Source of the DNA: Jaminaea rosea
Lineage: Eukaryota; Basidiomycota; Exobasidiomycetes; Microstromatales
DNA length: 64,000 bases
Direction of reading: 5' to 3'
Assembly: GCF_003144245.1 (NCBI RefSeq)
Contig: NW_020289990.1
Span: 372,001-436,000 of the forward strand
Position 1 is the stretch's first letter; every line of letters begins with the position of its first letter. The position numbers were made by a program, and so were the translations under genes. A model generated the notes under the pieces. That model had not been told where the DNA came from. It saw only the letters and a list, made by a program, of their open reading frames with translations, and ran no database searches. Below are positions 33,650-44,846 of the stretch, one piece after another.

Positions 33650-36600
33650 AAGCTAGATACCCGTGCGCGGGGCATGTACGAAAAAGAAAAAGTTATGGTG
33701 GCCCAAAATCGACCTCCCGAAGGAGATCGAGGGCCGGCCAAAAGATTGGGACACGACGTACCCCAGAGGGGCAAATCGGTCAGCGTGCCCACCGCCGTGC
33801 AATGGCAGGCACATCCAACCTCGCCCAGCAGGCTTGATCACCGAGCGAATGTCAAGGTCTGATTGGCGACACGCGGTCGTGTAGATGTTGCAAGGCCAGT
33901 GGCGGAGAGCGAATCGGGCGGACCGGACGTAATCGAGATAGCCGAGAAATCCGGAAGAAGGCAGCGTGTCCAGGTTGGGTGCGGTAACGAAAAGGGAGTT
34001 GGAGAGAGGAGGAGCGAGGATGCTCGTGGTCAGCATGATGTTGCAAAATTTACGGTCGAGATGGAGTGAACTGACAAGTATGAGGCCAGCTTCGATGCGA
34101 AGCTGCCCGGAGTCACTCCTTATGTAGACGTCGAGGCCGGCCAGGCGTCGACTTCGAAGCAGGATCGTCTACGGCAGTGCAGCCCAGGCCCTTCTGCTCC
34201 CTCGGTTTCATGATTGCTGAGAGCAGCAGCAACACAGCGCTGCGCAATCGTTTGAGGCCGACGCTTTTGCTGCCCTGCCTTGCCTGTCGCTCGTCTCGGC
34301 CTCGCGCAACTGCTTTGATCCCGACCGACCGACCCCTCTGGGCCTGGGCGTAAGATGCGAGAGAAAGCCGCGTTCGAAGTAGCGGACGAACGTTTCTGCT
34401 TTACTGCCCTTTCGGTTGTGCATCTTGCGTCTCTGCCCAAGTCTCGTGCCCAAGTCTCGAGGGGACAAAAGAAGAGCAGACACACATGCATCAACGCTGT
34501 TCCGGGCGGCGCTGGCTGGCGCTGCGCAAACGCTGCCTCACGGCACTTGGGGCTCGAGGGGTAGCAGTCATGACGCGAGACGAAGCGGACAATGCTCGTC
34601 TCAAGGGATTTGAAGGCAACGACCACGATCAGCGCGCTCGATGTCGCTTGCAGCAGCGCGGCACAGACTCTCAAAGCAGTAATGAACGCGAAGATGAGCT
34701 CGCAGTAGCCTTGGGTGGACGACGCGTATTCTGAACCGTTGCTTCCTGGGTCGACCAGGTGGAGTGTAGCGACGTCGACTAACTTCAGCAATGGCAGCTT
34801 GATCCTACGACTAAGGTGCGACGAGTCTGCTCAATCTTGCGCGAGAGAAAGCGCGCTGCATTGTGTCACTCGCTGCTCGACCTTTGGCGTGCAGTGGCCT
34901 CGACTGCGTGTCTCTTGAGGCTGTCTATTGCGCTGACCAGTATAGTTAAGAAGATACCATACAGCAGCAGCCACAGCTTTCTCTCTCGCTTGCGTCGAGC
35001 TGCACGCTCTTCTATCCTCCTCGATGCGCTTGCGACGGGCAGCCTCATGTGCACCAGCCGCTGCCTCGTCCTCAACCCTCGCTCTCTGCCTCTCTGCCCT
35101 CTCCATCTCAAACTTCTCCCTCTCCTGCCTCACTTTACCGCAGGGCGCGACAGATGCTTAGCCTTGGTCGAGTTTATGGCCCGCAGGAGGTAGAGCTGGC
35201 GACCAGGAGGGAAGAAGATCCATCTGCGGAGCTGAGTCGTCTGGTTGCTGTCGCTGAAAGCCATCAGGTTGGCGTTCAGACCAGAGGCGCTCAGCAGCTG
35301 CGGAGGGGGGTCCTCTTTCGCAAGGCAGTCTCTGAGGACAAGCTGCACCTCGAACGAGCAGACGACAAGGACCGACGGCTTGCCCTCTAACTTGGCAAGA
35401 AGCTCCATGCCCACTTGATGAGCCTTCTGCCTTGTCTCGACGCGCTTCTCCTCCACTGCCTGGTCTCTGCTGTGGTGCCTTGCCTCGGTGTACTTTCCCT
35501 TGGCAATGTCATCCGTCACTGACGCGGGCAGCAGATTCTCAAAGGCAGGGCAGCAGTCCAACTCGCCTGGCTTTAGCGCTCGCCCAAGCAGCAGCGGTAC
35601 CGTGCGCACGAGATGGCGTCGCTCGGTCTCAAAGCCGTGGGCTCCACCACTAGCGTTCAGCGACCATCGATGGTAGGACTTGCTGAGGAGGCGCAGCTCA
35701 GGGACGGGAGCCAGAAGGCCGCGCATCGAAGGATTGAGCAAGTAGGGCGCCGTCTCAGAGTGAGAGCCGCCGTCTTCGATGTTGATCAGGCGGCCCTTGC
35801 CGAACAGAGCGACCAGTAGACTCTCGACGTTGGCTGGGTGCGTATCCTCGTCCAGCTGATCGTCGACGGCGCCGGGCAGAGTGCTGGTGGTGGCTGGTGA
35901 CGTGCTCCAGTATTTCTGCCTCGTGAAAGCCGATGTCACAGAGGATATCGAGCAAGGCGACCCAATGGTGCTGAGAGCAGACAACGAGGACCGTCGCCTT
36001 GGCCTTGGCAAGGCTGTAGACAAGCTTCTGCACAGCATCCTGCGCCCGCTCGCGCTCTTCATCTCTGGCCGCCTGCTTGACCAGATCCTGGACCTTGACG
36101 CGGCTGCCGATCCTGTGGAGCTGTGAGCTTTGCAAGGTCGCGGCTGCTGGCGGAGTGAAGCGAGTGATGCGACGGTGGAGCACTCCTACATCTTGCACCT
36201 ACGCTTGGGCCACGGAATTTGCTACCGGGCAGGAGTGGAGCGACGCGAGCCTGAAGCCGAAGGGGTGGTGGCGTGTCGTGTAAGTTGTTGTGCTGAGCGT
36301 GGCAGGCAGGCGCTGCTCGAAGTGCTCACCTCACAAGAAACGTCATTCTTGAGCTTGCTGTGATCTTGCTGAGCTGAGGTGTCGTGAACGTGCGCCATTT
36401 TGCCGGCGTGCTGTTTGATCTGGTTCGCATGGCTTCTTGGCATGTCGAAAGGATGTCTATTCACCTTCATCTCGCTTCGCTCCTCTTCGAGCTTGACCCT
36501 TTCGTCTCGGAGCTTGGACCATTGCTCCTCCGTCGGGGGCCCATCGGTCTGCCTCGTCACTACCTCCCTCTTGGCATCCAGCGAGGGGGAGGTAGAGACT

Positions 36601-36900
36601 GGTAAGAAGTGGACTTTGCTTGACTTTGCTCGCTTGCCGTGGTACTACGTGTCGAATGCTTGACTTTCCGATGCTGAGCCGGGCATTCCTTTGTCTGCAC
36701 GCTGCTCGGTTTGTTGGCGCGAGAGCTGCAGACTGAGGCACATCGCGTATGCTGAGGCGGCCAACGTTGGGATGAGGTGTTACTCCCGCTTTCGTAGTGG
36801 TAGTGGTAGCGCTGGAATCGATAAGCCACGCGCGACTTGACGACCAGGATGAGAGGTGTGCACAGACGATATGTTGGCTCCGCTGCATGGGCTTCAATGT
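33650..36900 (-). pseudogene. unassigned decayed or highly split gene with coiled-coil and membrane-like parts
   Basis: Minus-strand segments with clear coding character lie one after another but in changing frames. In order they are: a charged helix (EEQWSKLRDERVKLEEERSE) near 36.5 kb; EERERAQDAVQKLVYSLAKA then VLVVCSQHHWVALLDILCD near 36.0 kb; a 240-codon open stretch near 35.2-35.9 kb that again has VLVVCSFEVQLVLRDCLA; a coiled coil (EREKFEMERAERQRARVE) near 35.1 kb; and membrane-helix-like LWLLLYGIFLTILVSAI near 34.95 kb and LIFAFITALRVCAALL near 34.7 kb. I could fit a plausible intron only at the first join, so a relic is likelier than a working gene, but sequencing error or odd introns remain possible. 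No family is recognised. Confidence 0.3.
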
Positions 36901-36910
36901 GGCCAGGCCA

Positions 36911-36934
36911 TAATAAGGTTTCTGTAGGTGAACC
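36911..36934 (+). other. short 18S-rRNA 3'-end-like sequence
   Basis: The stretch AAGGTTTCTGTAGGTGAACC (36915-36934) with the four preceding bases matches the universally conserved end of eukaryotic 18S rRNA (the ITS1-primer region) at 22 of 24 positions; both differences are T for C. Flanking sequence does not continue the match, so it is not an rRNA gene. Confidence 0.45.
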
Positions 36935-37263
36935 AGATCAGATGCTGGAGCGTAGGGGCGGAGGGGAGGGTCAGACGCTGGGCGAGCTGATGGGCTCAGG
37001 GGATAGCGAGGAAGGGAGCACTCACGTTGGAGCTTGGCTCAGAGCAGGCCGTGTCAGGTTGATCGTGTGCACGATCTGGCCTTGGACGCGATCGATCAGT
37101 TGTCACTGCGCTGAGCTGTCGAAGGTGCGGTGAGATGAGGGCTCAGGCGGGGGCAATTAGAGTGCTGAGTACCAAAGGGCAGGCGAGGGGCTCAATGCCG
37201 GGCCCCCGCCCACCCCTCTCTGAGTCGGTGAAAGTTCGTAGACGCGGCTGTGGTAGGTAGCTG

Positions 37264-37279
37264 TTTTTTTTTTTTTTTT
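37264..37279. repeat. T16 homopolymer
   Basis: Sixteen consecutive T on the plus strand, the longest homopolymer I saw in this window. On the minus strand it would be an A16 run; no retroposed body next to it is recognised. Confidence 0.85.
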
Positions 37280-37600
37280 GGTGAGCTGATGGGCTGCGAC
37301 GGTGCGCGTGAGGTGATTGGGAAGTGAGTGATAGCAAAACAAGAAGCAATCACTCTCGCTGCGAGCATCGGCGAGGGTCAAGACGGGATTGAGTGGCAGA
37401 GAGCTCGCGTGGCTCTCCGAACTGCCGCCCGTGCGGGCCCGTGCGCAAAAGTCGCGCCTTCAATCCATCCTTCCTGCCCTCTGCTCACGTATGTGTCGGA
37501 TCTCATGATGGGCGCATCTTCTTCTGTGACGTTCAGATCTGTCGCACACCTTCTTATGCAGCATAGAAAGGTATTGCATTTTCTGGACAGCGCCGGTGCT

Positions 37601-39299
37601 TCACCCTGACATGGCGTAATTGCTATCCGCGTCGTCGATTGGCTCTTCCAGCATCTCGCCTCGCGCCGTACCCGTGCTGAGTTCCCTCCTGATGTCGGGC
37701 TCGATGCCTGGATGCTTCTGAACTCTGATAAGGTCAAGTAGAGCGGTCTTCTGATCAGGAGTCAAATCCTGCTTGTATAACTGGCAGAAGACAAGAAGGG
37801 ACTGATGCCAGAGCACCGGCATTCTTCTCGCCCCGGACCCATCCTTGACCTTCTCGACTCCCTTTGACGGATCCGCGAAGCGCAGGAAATGGAATACTAG
37901 AGCGTCAATGACCTTCCACGGTAGGCCGTACGCTTTAGCGAGCAAAGTTCGGATGATTAGAGACGTGCAACCGCTGTACTCCATTTCGGCGAGACGGAGA
38001 AGCGCTGCGGCCGAGTGGAGCATCGGTACGCTGACTTTGGTGAGCACGGATGAGAGTACCGCCGCCTCCTTGAGCGTCATAGTCCCGCTCTCGCAGATGG
38101 GGAAGAGGATGCCCTTGAAGAAGGCGCTTGGTTTGTAGAGCGCTTTCGCCAGACTCTCGTAGATCTGGTAGCTGGCTTTCTTCTTCAGCTCGACCTCGTC
38201 CCTGAAGCGTGGTCCCAGAACAAGCTCAAAGAAGCGCTGCGACTGCGCTGCCTTCAAGTTGGAGACGAAGATCCTCGTCGCTGCGAGCGTGGCGTGCGGT
38301 GTCCAAGTCTGCGGCGAGGTGAGGGAGAGTACAATCTCCCAGTGCGGGAGGGAAGGGAGAATCTTGAAGGCCTTGGGGAGCGGTCCGGACTTGTAGCGCG
38401 AGAGGAGTTCGCCGACTCTGCGGGGGCGAGGCGCGGGGAGGGTGACAGAGGTCGAAGGGAGAGGGGAGGGAAGGTAGGGGCACCAGATCAGCATCCCGAT
38501 GCTCGGCTTCTGTCGCGACCTGCTCTCGCTCCACTCACTTGGTGTAGACCTCAACGATCTTGGGGTTCATGCCCATGACCATGCCATCATCTTCCTTCTC
38601 CCCTTCACCACCATTCCCACCGGCGGCCTCAATCTTGTCCATGATCAAGTCGGCGAGTGTCCTCCTCCCGCCCTCCTCCTCGACGCGATCCGATCGCATC
38701 CGTTCGAGCAGCTCCGCTTCCTCCGGATCGACTTCGACGTCTTCGTATTCGAATTCCTCTTCGCCTTCGTCGTCTTCGAGCTCGCCGTCGTCGGAGGCCA
38801 TCCCCGCTTGTTCGCCCTCGTCATCCTCCGGCATGATTCCATCCCCGCGATGTGACGACGGCATCTCCTGCAGTCCGGCCGCTCGCTCCTCCTCCTCCTC
38901 AATCTCCTCCTGCTGCTCACGCGCTAGCCTCAGAATCTTGCCCGACAGCTTCTTGTCGACGTACTTGTCCCCACGCGGTGCGCCTCCGGCCTTGCCACCC
39001 GTGACAAAGGGCTGGCTAGATGGGCCTGCCGCTGCTGCGTCCTCGCCGTCCTGCTCGACATCCTCGTATCGATTGCCATGCTTGTTCTTGTTACGCCGTC
39101 CAGGTTGCGAGACGGAGCCAAATCGCGAGGCTAGGTCGTCTTGTCGCATCTGCGAGGTGAGAGAGCCCTGCGAGTTGCGCGATGGGGCCGCGGACGAGAA
39201 CTTGGGACCGCCAGACGAGGAGGAGGATGAAGGGCCGCCATTGCTGCCAGACGCGCGACCTCCGCGCTGTTTGGAGAATGAGGATGGAGCCTTCGGCAT
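37601..39299 (-). CDS. ENP1: ENP1 / bystin, 40S assembly factor
   Basis: Enp1 (bystin) binds pre-40S particles with Ltv1 and Rps3 and is needed for 18S maturation and export. Exons 39299-38539 and 38417-37601 give 525 residues. The N-terminal 240 residues are disordered, with acidic runs (EDDEGEEEFEYEDVEVD) and RTLADLIMDKIE. The conserved bystin domain begins at VGELLSRYKSGPLPKAFK and includes LPHWEIVLSLTSPQTW, YLA-type helices such as EMEYSGCTSLIIRTLLAK, KVIDALVFHFLRF and the end MPVLWHQSLLVFCQLY plus RRELSTG. Length is near yeast Enp1 (483). The PanK gene lies upstream on the same strand. Confidence 0.95.
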
Positions 39300-39387
39300 C
39301 GCGAAATAGAGTGAGGATGAGCGAGAGCGCAAAGGTGCCGCGAAACTGCGAGCTGCGAGGCGGTAATGAATGGCCAGAGAGCGACGC

Positions 39388-39396
39388 CAGTCCGCC
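39388..39396 (-). promoter_or_regulatory. GGCGGACTG promoter word, ENP1 promoter
   Basis: Exact copy (CAGTCCGCC as written) 89 bases upstream of the ENP1 start codon, same strand as the gene. Confidence 0.5.
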
Positions 39397-39545
39397 TGAA
39401 ATTTGCCGTCACGTGATGAGTGGGGGCTCGCTCGGGCCATCGCCATTCCGGCTACTCAACGACATCATGGAGAGCCAACGCTGCGATAAGCCTGTATTGA
39501 CGAGACGACATGATTAGACGACAAATATTCGCTACGCCCTCATCC

Positions 39546-41900
39546 TCATCGCCCCGCTCTCGCGTCCTCACTCGCATCCAACATCCCGTCCAGCCTGCCC
39601 AGGAGCATATCCAGCTTCGACTCGAGCCCATCAGCAGCCCCGTCCGCCTCGTCGAGCTTGCGGAGCAGCTCCTGCACCGAGGCCTCCGATTCGTCCACTC
39701 CTGCTGCTTCGTCTTCGTCCTCGACCGCACCGTTGGCTTGCACGAGGGGCTCGACGAGCGAACGATGCTCGACTTGGAGGGTTTGGAGCATCGAGAGGAG
39801 GTCGTCTCGGTCGCCCGAGCTAGCGCCGTTCGGGGGCGCGGCGACTGCTGGTGGTGCAGCATTGCCCCCGTCCCGTATTGCTGCCGGAGCCGCGACGCCA
39901 TTGGGAAGCGCCGCCGCACCCGACAAGGGCTCGGGAGCCTCGATGATGGGCGTCGGGAGCAGCCCACTTGCCTCCATGCTTCGTCCCGGCCCAGCGCCGA
40001 GCGGTGGCGAAGGCGACGTCGTGGTTGCGTCTGGTCCCCGCGTTGCCGCCCCCAGCGCGGCTGTGGGCGAGGGGGAGGACACCGCCTCTGCTCCCCTCGC
40101 TGCCGGCACGGGCGAGGTGGGCTGCAAGTGCGACGTCTGAGGCGTCCCTGGCGCTGCTGGTGTTGCAGATACGGGCGCATCGTCGAGGTGCTTGATCCAT
40201 GCGCCAATGGCGCCGAGGTAGCCTTCGTGGCGTAGAAAGAAGGCTCTGCGCGGGGCGTGCAGGATAGAGGTGAGCCTCACCTTCAGCGTGCGCACTCTTC
40301 GCCATCGCTCACCTCTTCGTTCCCTTGCTCCAGAACCTGATCGCATAGCTGAGCGTCGAGATCGTCGCCTGATGCCCTCTGATGAAGCACCCTCCAAAAT
40401 AGATCCTATCCAAGTCGTACTTCTCCGCAGTCATATGCGCAATCTGCCCAATATTATTCGACACCGCGTAAAGCAAACTCTTGCATATATCTTCGGCCTT
40501 GAATCGCTTCTTTCTCCCTCCTGTCTTGCTCTTGCTCTCCTCCTTGCGGAAAACCTTGCCAAAGGACGAGGCAATCGTCGTCGACTTGAGGCCAAAGGCG
40601 TTGAGCGCATTCGAGTTGCCATAGACATCCGAGACGAGGAGGTCCACCGCACCATTGTCGCCCCGCTCGGACAGCTCGAGCATCTCGTCGAACGATTCGG
40701 CGTCTGTGAGGAGGCTGAGCAGACCCCACAGCGTGCCGCCGCCCAGGCTGGTCCCGCTCACGCGCTCAAATTTGCCAAAGTCGTCGACCTTGATGATGCT
40801 GACGCCGGAGCCGATGTTGACGAGGAGGCAGGGGAGCTTGGGAAGTGGGTTGCTGTCGAACATGGGGGCGTAGAGGGGTGGGTTGGGGGAAGGGCGGGGG
40901 AGAGAGGAGTTGGGATCTTGCGGTGGGGAGCCAGAAGAAGGGCTGGACGAGGAAGGGGAGGAAGACGGGTCGCCTCGCACGTCACTACTCGACGGCAGCG
41001 GCGAGTGGAGAGCGCTGACGAGCTCGTCGCTGTACCAGAAGACCTCGTCTGGGATGAGTGTGATAAAGTTGAGGCCCGTGATCAAGCAGCCTGGCAGCGA
41101 GCGAGCAGGGGGAGAGGTCAGCATAGCTCATCCTCTCGCATCGCACACGCGCACCCACCCATCTCGTCCTCTCGCTGCACCTCAACCCCCAACGCCTCCT
41201 CGAACCGCTCGTAAAACATATGCGCCCCACCCCCCGTAGCCATCAGCTTGACTCCCCGCCTCATCTCCTCAATCGTCACCCGATTCGCCCTTGCCGAATT
41301 CTCAATCAACTCTTGCAAGAATGAAATGCACGACTCGATATCCGACGTCTCAAATTTGATAAAGTTGAGCCTGCCACCAGGCAACGCCGCAGGCAGTGAC
41401 CGCCTCTTGAGGAAGGACGATCGCATGGCGCTGCTGACTGCTGAGCCGATGTGAGGCGAGTGGTGGTGCTTTGCGTCGCTGAAGATGGCAGTTGGGGTGA
41501 GGGTGCCGCTTGGTGTTGGGTGAGAGGCGACACCTTGATCGCTGCTGCCGCCGGCACTAGGTGTCCTCGGGTGGCCTACCACGCCATTGGCAGACGACTG
41601 GCGCGAGTGGCCCCGCGAAGGTGTAGCAGCGAGGGGAGAGACGGCACGAGGCGGCGGCGGCGCACGAGAAGTCGAGGCTTGCGATTGCGATGGAGGATCT
41701 GATGACGAGCGGGATCGTGTGAAATACACGACTTTGGCCAGAGACCCGCCAACATCGACTGCAATGTGCGACAGAGTCTCAATGTGGTTGGGCAGGTAGA
41801 TGTCTCTCGAGTCTCGCTGGTCTGGGTGCGATGAACCGTCCTCCATGATCTTTGCCCCCGTCGTGTCGACATTGACGGGAAGTGGGACGGGGGCCTCCAT
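39546..41900 (-). CDS. CAB1: pantothenate kinase with long C-terminal extension
   Basis: Eukaryotic type II pantothenate kinase, first and rate-limiting step of coenzyme A synthesis. Exons 41900-41159, 41090-40313 and 40245-39546 give 739 residues. The ASKHA fold is clear: phosphate loop IAVDVGGSLAKVVYF, LMATGGGAHMFYERF, LLVNIGSGVSIIKV, SGTSLGGGTLWGLLSLL, and YFGGCFIRGHQAT near the core end, with the last core segment FFLRHEGYLGAIGAWIK. Two Ser/Pro-rich inserts interrupt the core (after about residue 70 and after about 280). About 215 residues follow the core: low-complexity Pro/Ala then a helical coiled-coil end (LLRKLDEADGAADGLESKLD). Yeast Cab1 is 367 residues, so this is about twice as long. 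Confidence 0.92.
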
Positions 41901-42218
41901 TGCGAGAGAGAGAGGGAAAGAGGTGGTGGTGGTGTAAAGGGAAGAGAAGAGGAGGGCGCTTTGCAATCGAAGTGAATGTGGGGATGCAGCCGGCTGCGTT
42001 GGCCAGTCGAGACGCCCAGGCGGACTGAGGGCGCAGGCGCGGGTGGGCAGTCCACGCAGCAACGACCGGACATCACGGCGCAACGTCAGGCAGCGAGAGA
42101 AAGAGGCGACGACATGGTAGCGCAGAGTCAGTGGTGAGGCGTAGAGTTGCTGGTGAGCAAATCAGGCACAGAAAGGTACGCGCGAATGACTACGATATTT
42201 TTCATTGCCGTCCATCAT
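41901..42218. other. intergenic, PanK promoter / DPM3 3' end
   Basis: A 318-base gap between two minus-strand genes. Apart from one exact GGCGGACTG word I see nothing notable. Confidence 0.6.
42019..42027 (+). promoter_or_regulatory. GGCGGACTG promoter word, PanK promoter
   Basis: Exact copy of the recurrent word 119 bases before the pantothenate kinase start codon, opposite orientation. Confidence 0.5.
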
Positions 42219-42666
42219 TTAGTCGACGTCCACCCCCCTCTCCCTCAAAAAGTCCTTTGCATTCTTGATGTCCTGGCAGCGTCAAGGGCGAGGAGGAGAG
42301 GTGGGTCAAAAGACTGTCTGCTGGAGCGCACGCCTCGTTCTCGCAGCCGCTACGTACCACCATCAAGCTCTGGTACGCCTCGGGCACATCGTTGAAGTTG
42401 AAGATGCCCCAGCCCATCTGCCACAGCATGTACGAGCCGAATGAAACCAAGGTCCACCAAGGGATCTGTGCAGGCGAGCGGGAGAGAAGCGCTAGTCATC
42501 AGCTGGTGCTCCACAACTAGTCCCTGATATCTTGGCTCACCACCGGCAGGATGTCGTCCTTGACTTGCTCAGACAAGCCCGGTGTCGGGAGCACCCCAAA
42601 GAAGAGAGCAGCATAGATGAGCGTCGCAATCCCCGAGTAGAGGACAAAGTTGCTGAAGCGCGACAT
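42219..42666 (-). CDS. DPM3: DPM3, stabilising subunit of dolichol-phosphate mannose synthase
   Basis: DPM3 is a small ER membrane protein that holds the catalytic Dpm1 on the membrane. Three exons, 42666-42541, 42465-42358 and 42272-42219, give 95 residues, close to human DPM3 (92). It has two membrane helices (FVLYSGIATLIYAALFFGVL and LVSFGSYMLWQMGWGIF) and the cytosolic C-terminal motif FNDVPEAYQSL then DIKNAKDFLRERGVDVD, the part that binds Dpm1. The gene is easily missed because no exon exceeds 42 codons. Head-to-head with the hydrolase gene. Confidence 0.92.
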
Positions 42667-43059
42667 AGCAGCGCGCTTGTGAGTAGCGATGGTGAGGTGG
42701 CCAAGAAGAGAAGATCTCGAGCTTGTCCAGTCGTGGTCTTCGTAGTGATGGTCCCGCGTCCCGCGTCTGGTCGCCGCGAGTGTTGAGATGCAGGCGGGAC
42801 CAGACGAGGTGCGGCATCATTGTGGCTGCTCTTCTGCCGTCCGCCCCTTGCCGCTCGGCGGCAGCGAGAGCGAGTGAACCAAATTGGTCTGACAGGCGAG
42901 AGAGCGGCGTTGGGCGGTTCACAACTCCTTTCTTTCTCTCCCTCTCCTCAACGAACACGACAACGTTCTCTCCTTCTGATCTCGCCCACGCTCCTCTTTC
43001 ACCCTCTCATTGGATTCGCCCGACCTACCACTTCCCGTCCACACGCCTCGCACGCCGGG
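42667..43059. other. DPM3/hydrolase divergent intergenic region
   Basis: A 393-base divergent promoter region. No exact GGCGGACTG word, repeat or small gene was recognised. Confidence 0.6.
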
Positions 43060-44814
43060 ATGAGGCTCGCCACCTTTGCAGCTGGTGTCGCAGCCTTGGC
43101 GGCCGCCTCGGCCTCTGCTGCTGACCCCAGCCCACTCGCCCGCGCTGCGCCAGCCGTACCACGCAACCACAAGCTGGCCAGCAGGCAACGACAGCAACGC
43201 AGCAATGACTTCGATGTTGCCGAGCGCAGCGACGCCTTTGACGCCGCCGTACACCCTCTGGCACGCCGCGACGCCTCCCCCCTCGTCGTCACCATCAACA
43301 ATTTCCAAAACTATACCCCAGACCAAAATGCAGTTGGCATCGCCATGCAGGCAATGTCTGACCCTGTAGGCGCAGCAAGAGCAGCCGACGCCATGCCTTT
43401 CATCTCTAACAACAACACAGCAGGCTACATCGGCACAGGCATCATCTCGTCCGACTCAGATGAAGGCAACAACTACATCTGGACGCAGCAGTACCCCTTT
43501 GTCGCAAATGCAGACGCACAGGGAAGTCCAGACACTGGTTGGAATGCCCTACCTGATCTCCAGGGCTTCACGCTCAACCGCACCATCGAGATTCGTAATG
43601 GCGCCATCCAGCCCGTCTACATGACAGCCAACTACGATGCGCAGGCAATCAAGCGAGGCATCGTCGTCTTCCCCGGTAAGCCGCGTGACAGTTGGAAGTA
43701 TACCAATCTCGTCCGCAATGCTCTCACCGTCCAGAATGGCCTCTTCCCCGAGTGGGGGGTCACGCCCGAGTCGGTCCTGATCATGGGCCCAGCTTGGCTC
43801 AACCAGGAAGACCAGACGGCAGGCGCAGTTCAGCCCAACGAGCTCGTCTTCCACGGCACGCAATGGCAGTCGGGTGGTCACTCTTCGTTCCCCAATCTCA
43901 CAAGCTCCATCACCACGTACGAGGCCGTCGACAAGTTCGTCGACATTCTCTTTGACAAGAATCAGTTCCCCAACCTCAACCAGGTCGTCGTCGTGGGCCA
44001 TTCGATGGGAGGGCAAATGGTGCAGCGTTATGCTCTCCTCAAGAAGACGAAGAAGTACGACCAGAACATGCAATTCTGGGCGGGCAACCCGGGATCATAC
44101 GCGTGGTTGACCGACGACAGGCCGTACCAGAATGCCTCGTGCGTCGACCCGCTCGAGTGGCACTACGGTATCGGCGGAAATCAGACCAAGTGAGCTAGCG
44201 ACGAGGGATGTGCGTTCGAAGGCATGTTTCGCTGACCAGCCCTTCTCTTACGCCGCACGCACCGCGCCAGGATCACCAAATACGCTCGCGACGACGTCAT
44301 CACGAACCGTCAAGCCGTCGTGGACCGCTTCCTCGCGCGCAAGATGCACTACGCTCTCGGTCTCCTCGACAACGGAGCAGGAGACACGCACTGCGAGGCC
44401 GGCGTGCAAGGTGGGAACCATTTGGACCGCGGATCCCAATTCGCCATCCAGCTCTCTGGCATCCCCTCGGCCAACGGCTGGCCAAAGAACCACACGCTCG
44501 ACTACGTCGTGGGCGTCTCACACCAGGACTACGCCATGATGAGCAGCAATGCGAGCCTGCAGCGCATCTTCTACGACAACTTCAACGACCGATTCCCCAA
44601 CTTGAAGAACACGACCAATCCGGGCGATCAGCTGACGCCCAAGCCCAAGGCCTTCGCCACGCCGCTGCACACCATTGTGGCTGCGGCGTTATTGGGCGGG
44701 TCGGTGGGTGGTGTCATTCTCGCATTTGCGATGCTGCCTTTCCTCTTTGGCGCGAACACGAGCTGGCAGGAGCAGGAGAGATGGAGGCAGGAGGAGGCCA
44801 AGCAGCCCATGTGA
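43060..44814 (+). CDS. secretory-pathway alpha/beta hydrolase with C-terminal membrane anchor
   Basis: Exons 43060-44189 and 44271-44814 give 557 residues. A signal peptide (MRLATFAAGVAALAAASASA) is followed by a basic, possibly processed propeptide region (RNHKLASRQRQQR, LARRD). The catalytic core holds the nucleophile elbow VVVVGHSMGGQMVQR at about residues 308-322, preceded by a conserved GIVVFPGKPRDSWKY. Several Asn-x-Ser/Thr sites fit a glycosylated extracytoplasmic domain. A C-terminal helix (TIVAAALLGGSVGGVILAFA) then a short charged tail anchors it. I see the family as fungal secreted hydrolases of unknown substrate; lipase and esterase are both possible. Confidence 0.75.
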
Positions 44815-44846
44815 TCGCGCCATGTGATCGCGCTGTGTGGTCGCGC
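44808..44846. repeat. 13-base tandem repeat spanning a stop codon
   Basis: Two perfect copies of CATGTGATCGCGC (44808-44820, 44821-44833) and a third diverged copy at 44834-44846. The first copy encodes the last Met and contains the TGA stop of the hydrolase gene. Confidence 0.8.

Larger units (their letters stand above)
33472..37600. other. 4.1-kb ORF-poor island
   Basis: Between DERA and ENP1 no intact conserved gene can be assigned. It holds the DERA promoter, the decayed-looking locus described separately, an 18S-rRNA-like 24-base match, a T16 run and a stretch (37.0-37.6 kb) with nothing recognisable. Base composition is uneven, with some lines near 43 percent G+C. Confidence 0.6.

Noticed and set aside
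35130-36062. A 310-codon minus-strand frame with alternative start
   Set aside because: The upstream part of this frame is not the coding-like one; only the segment from about 35.9 kb down looks coding. I therefore treat it as part of an unassigned decayed locus rather than as one intact gene.
36911-36934. An 18S rRNA gene
   Set aside because: Only 24 bases match; the sequence on both sides is unrelated to rRNA.
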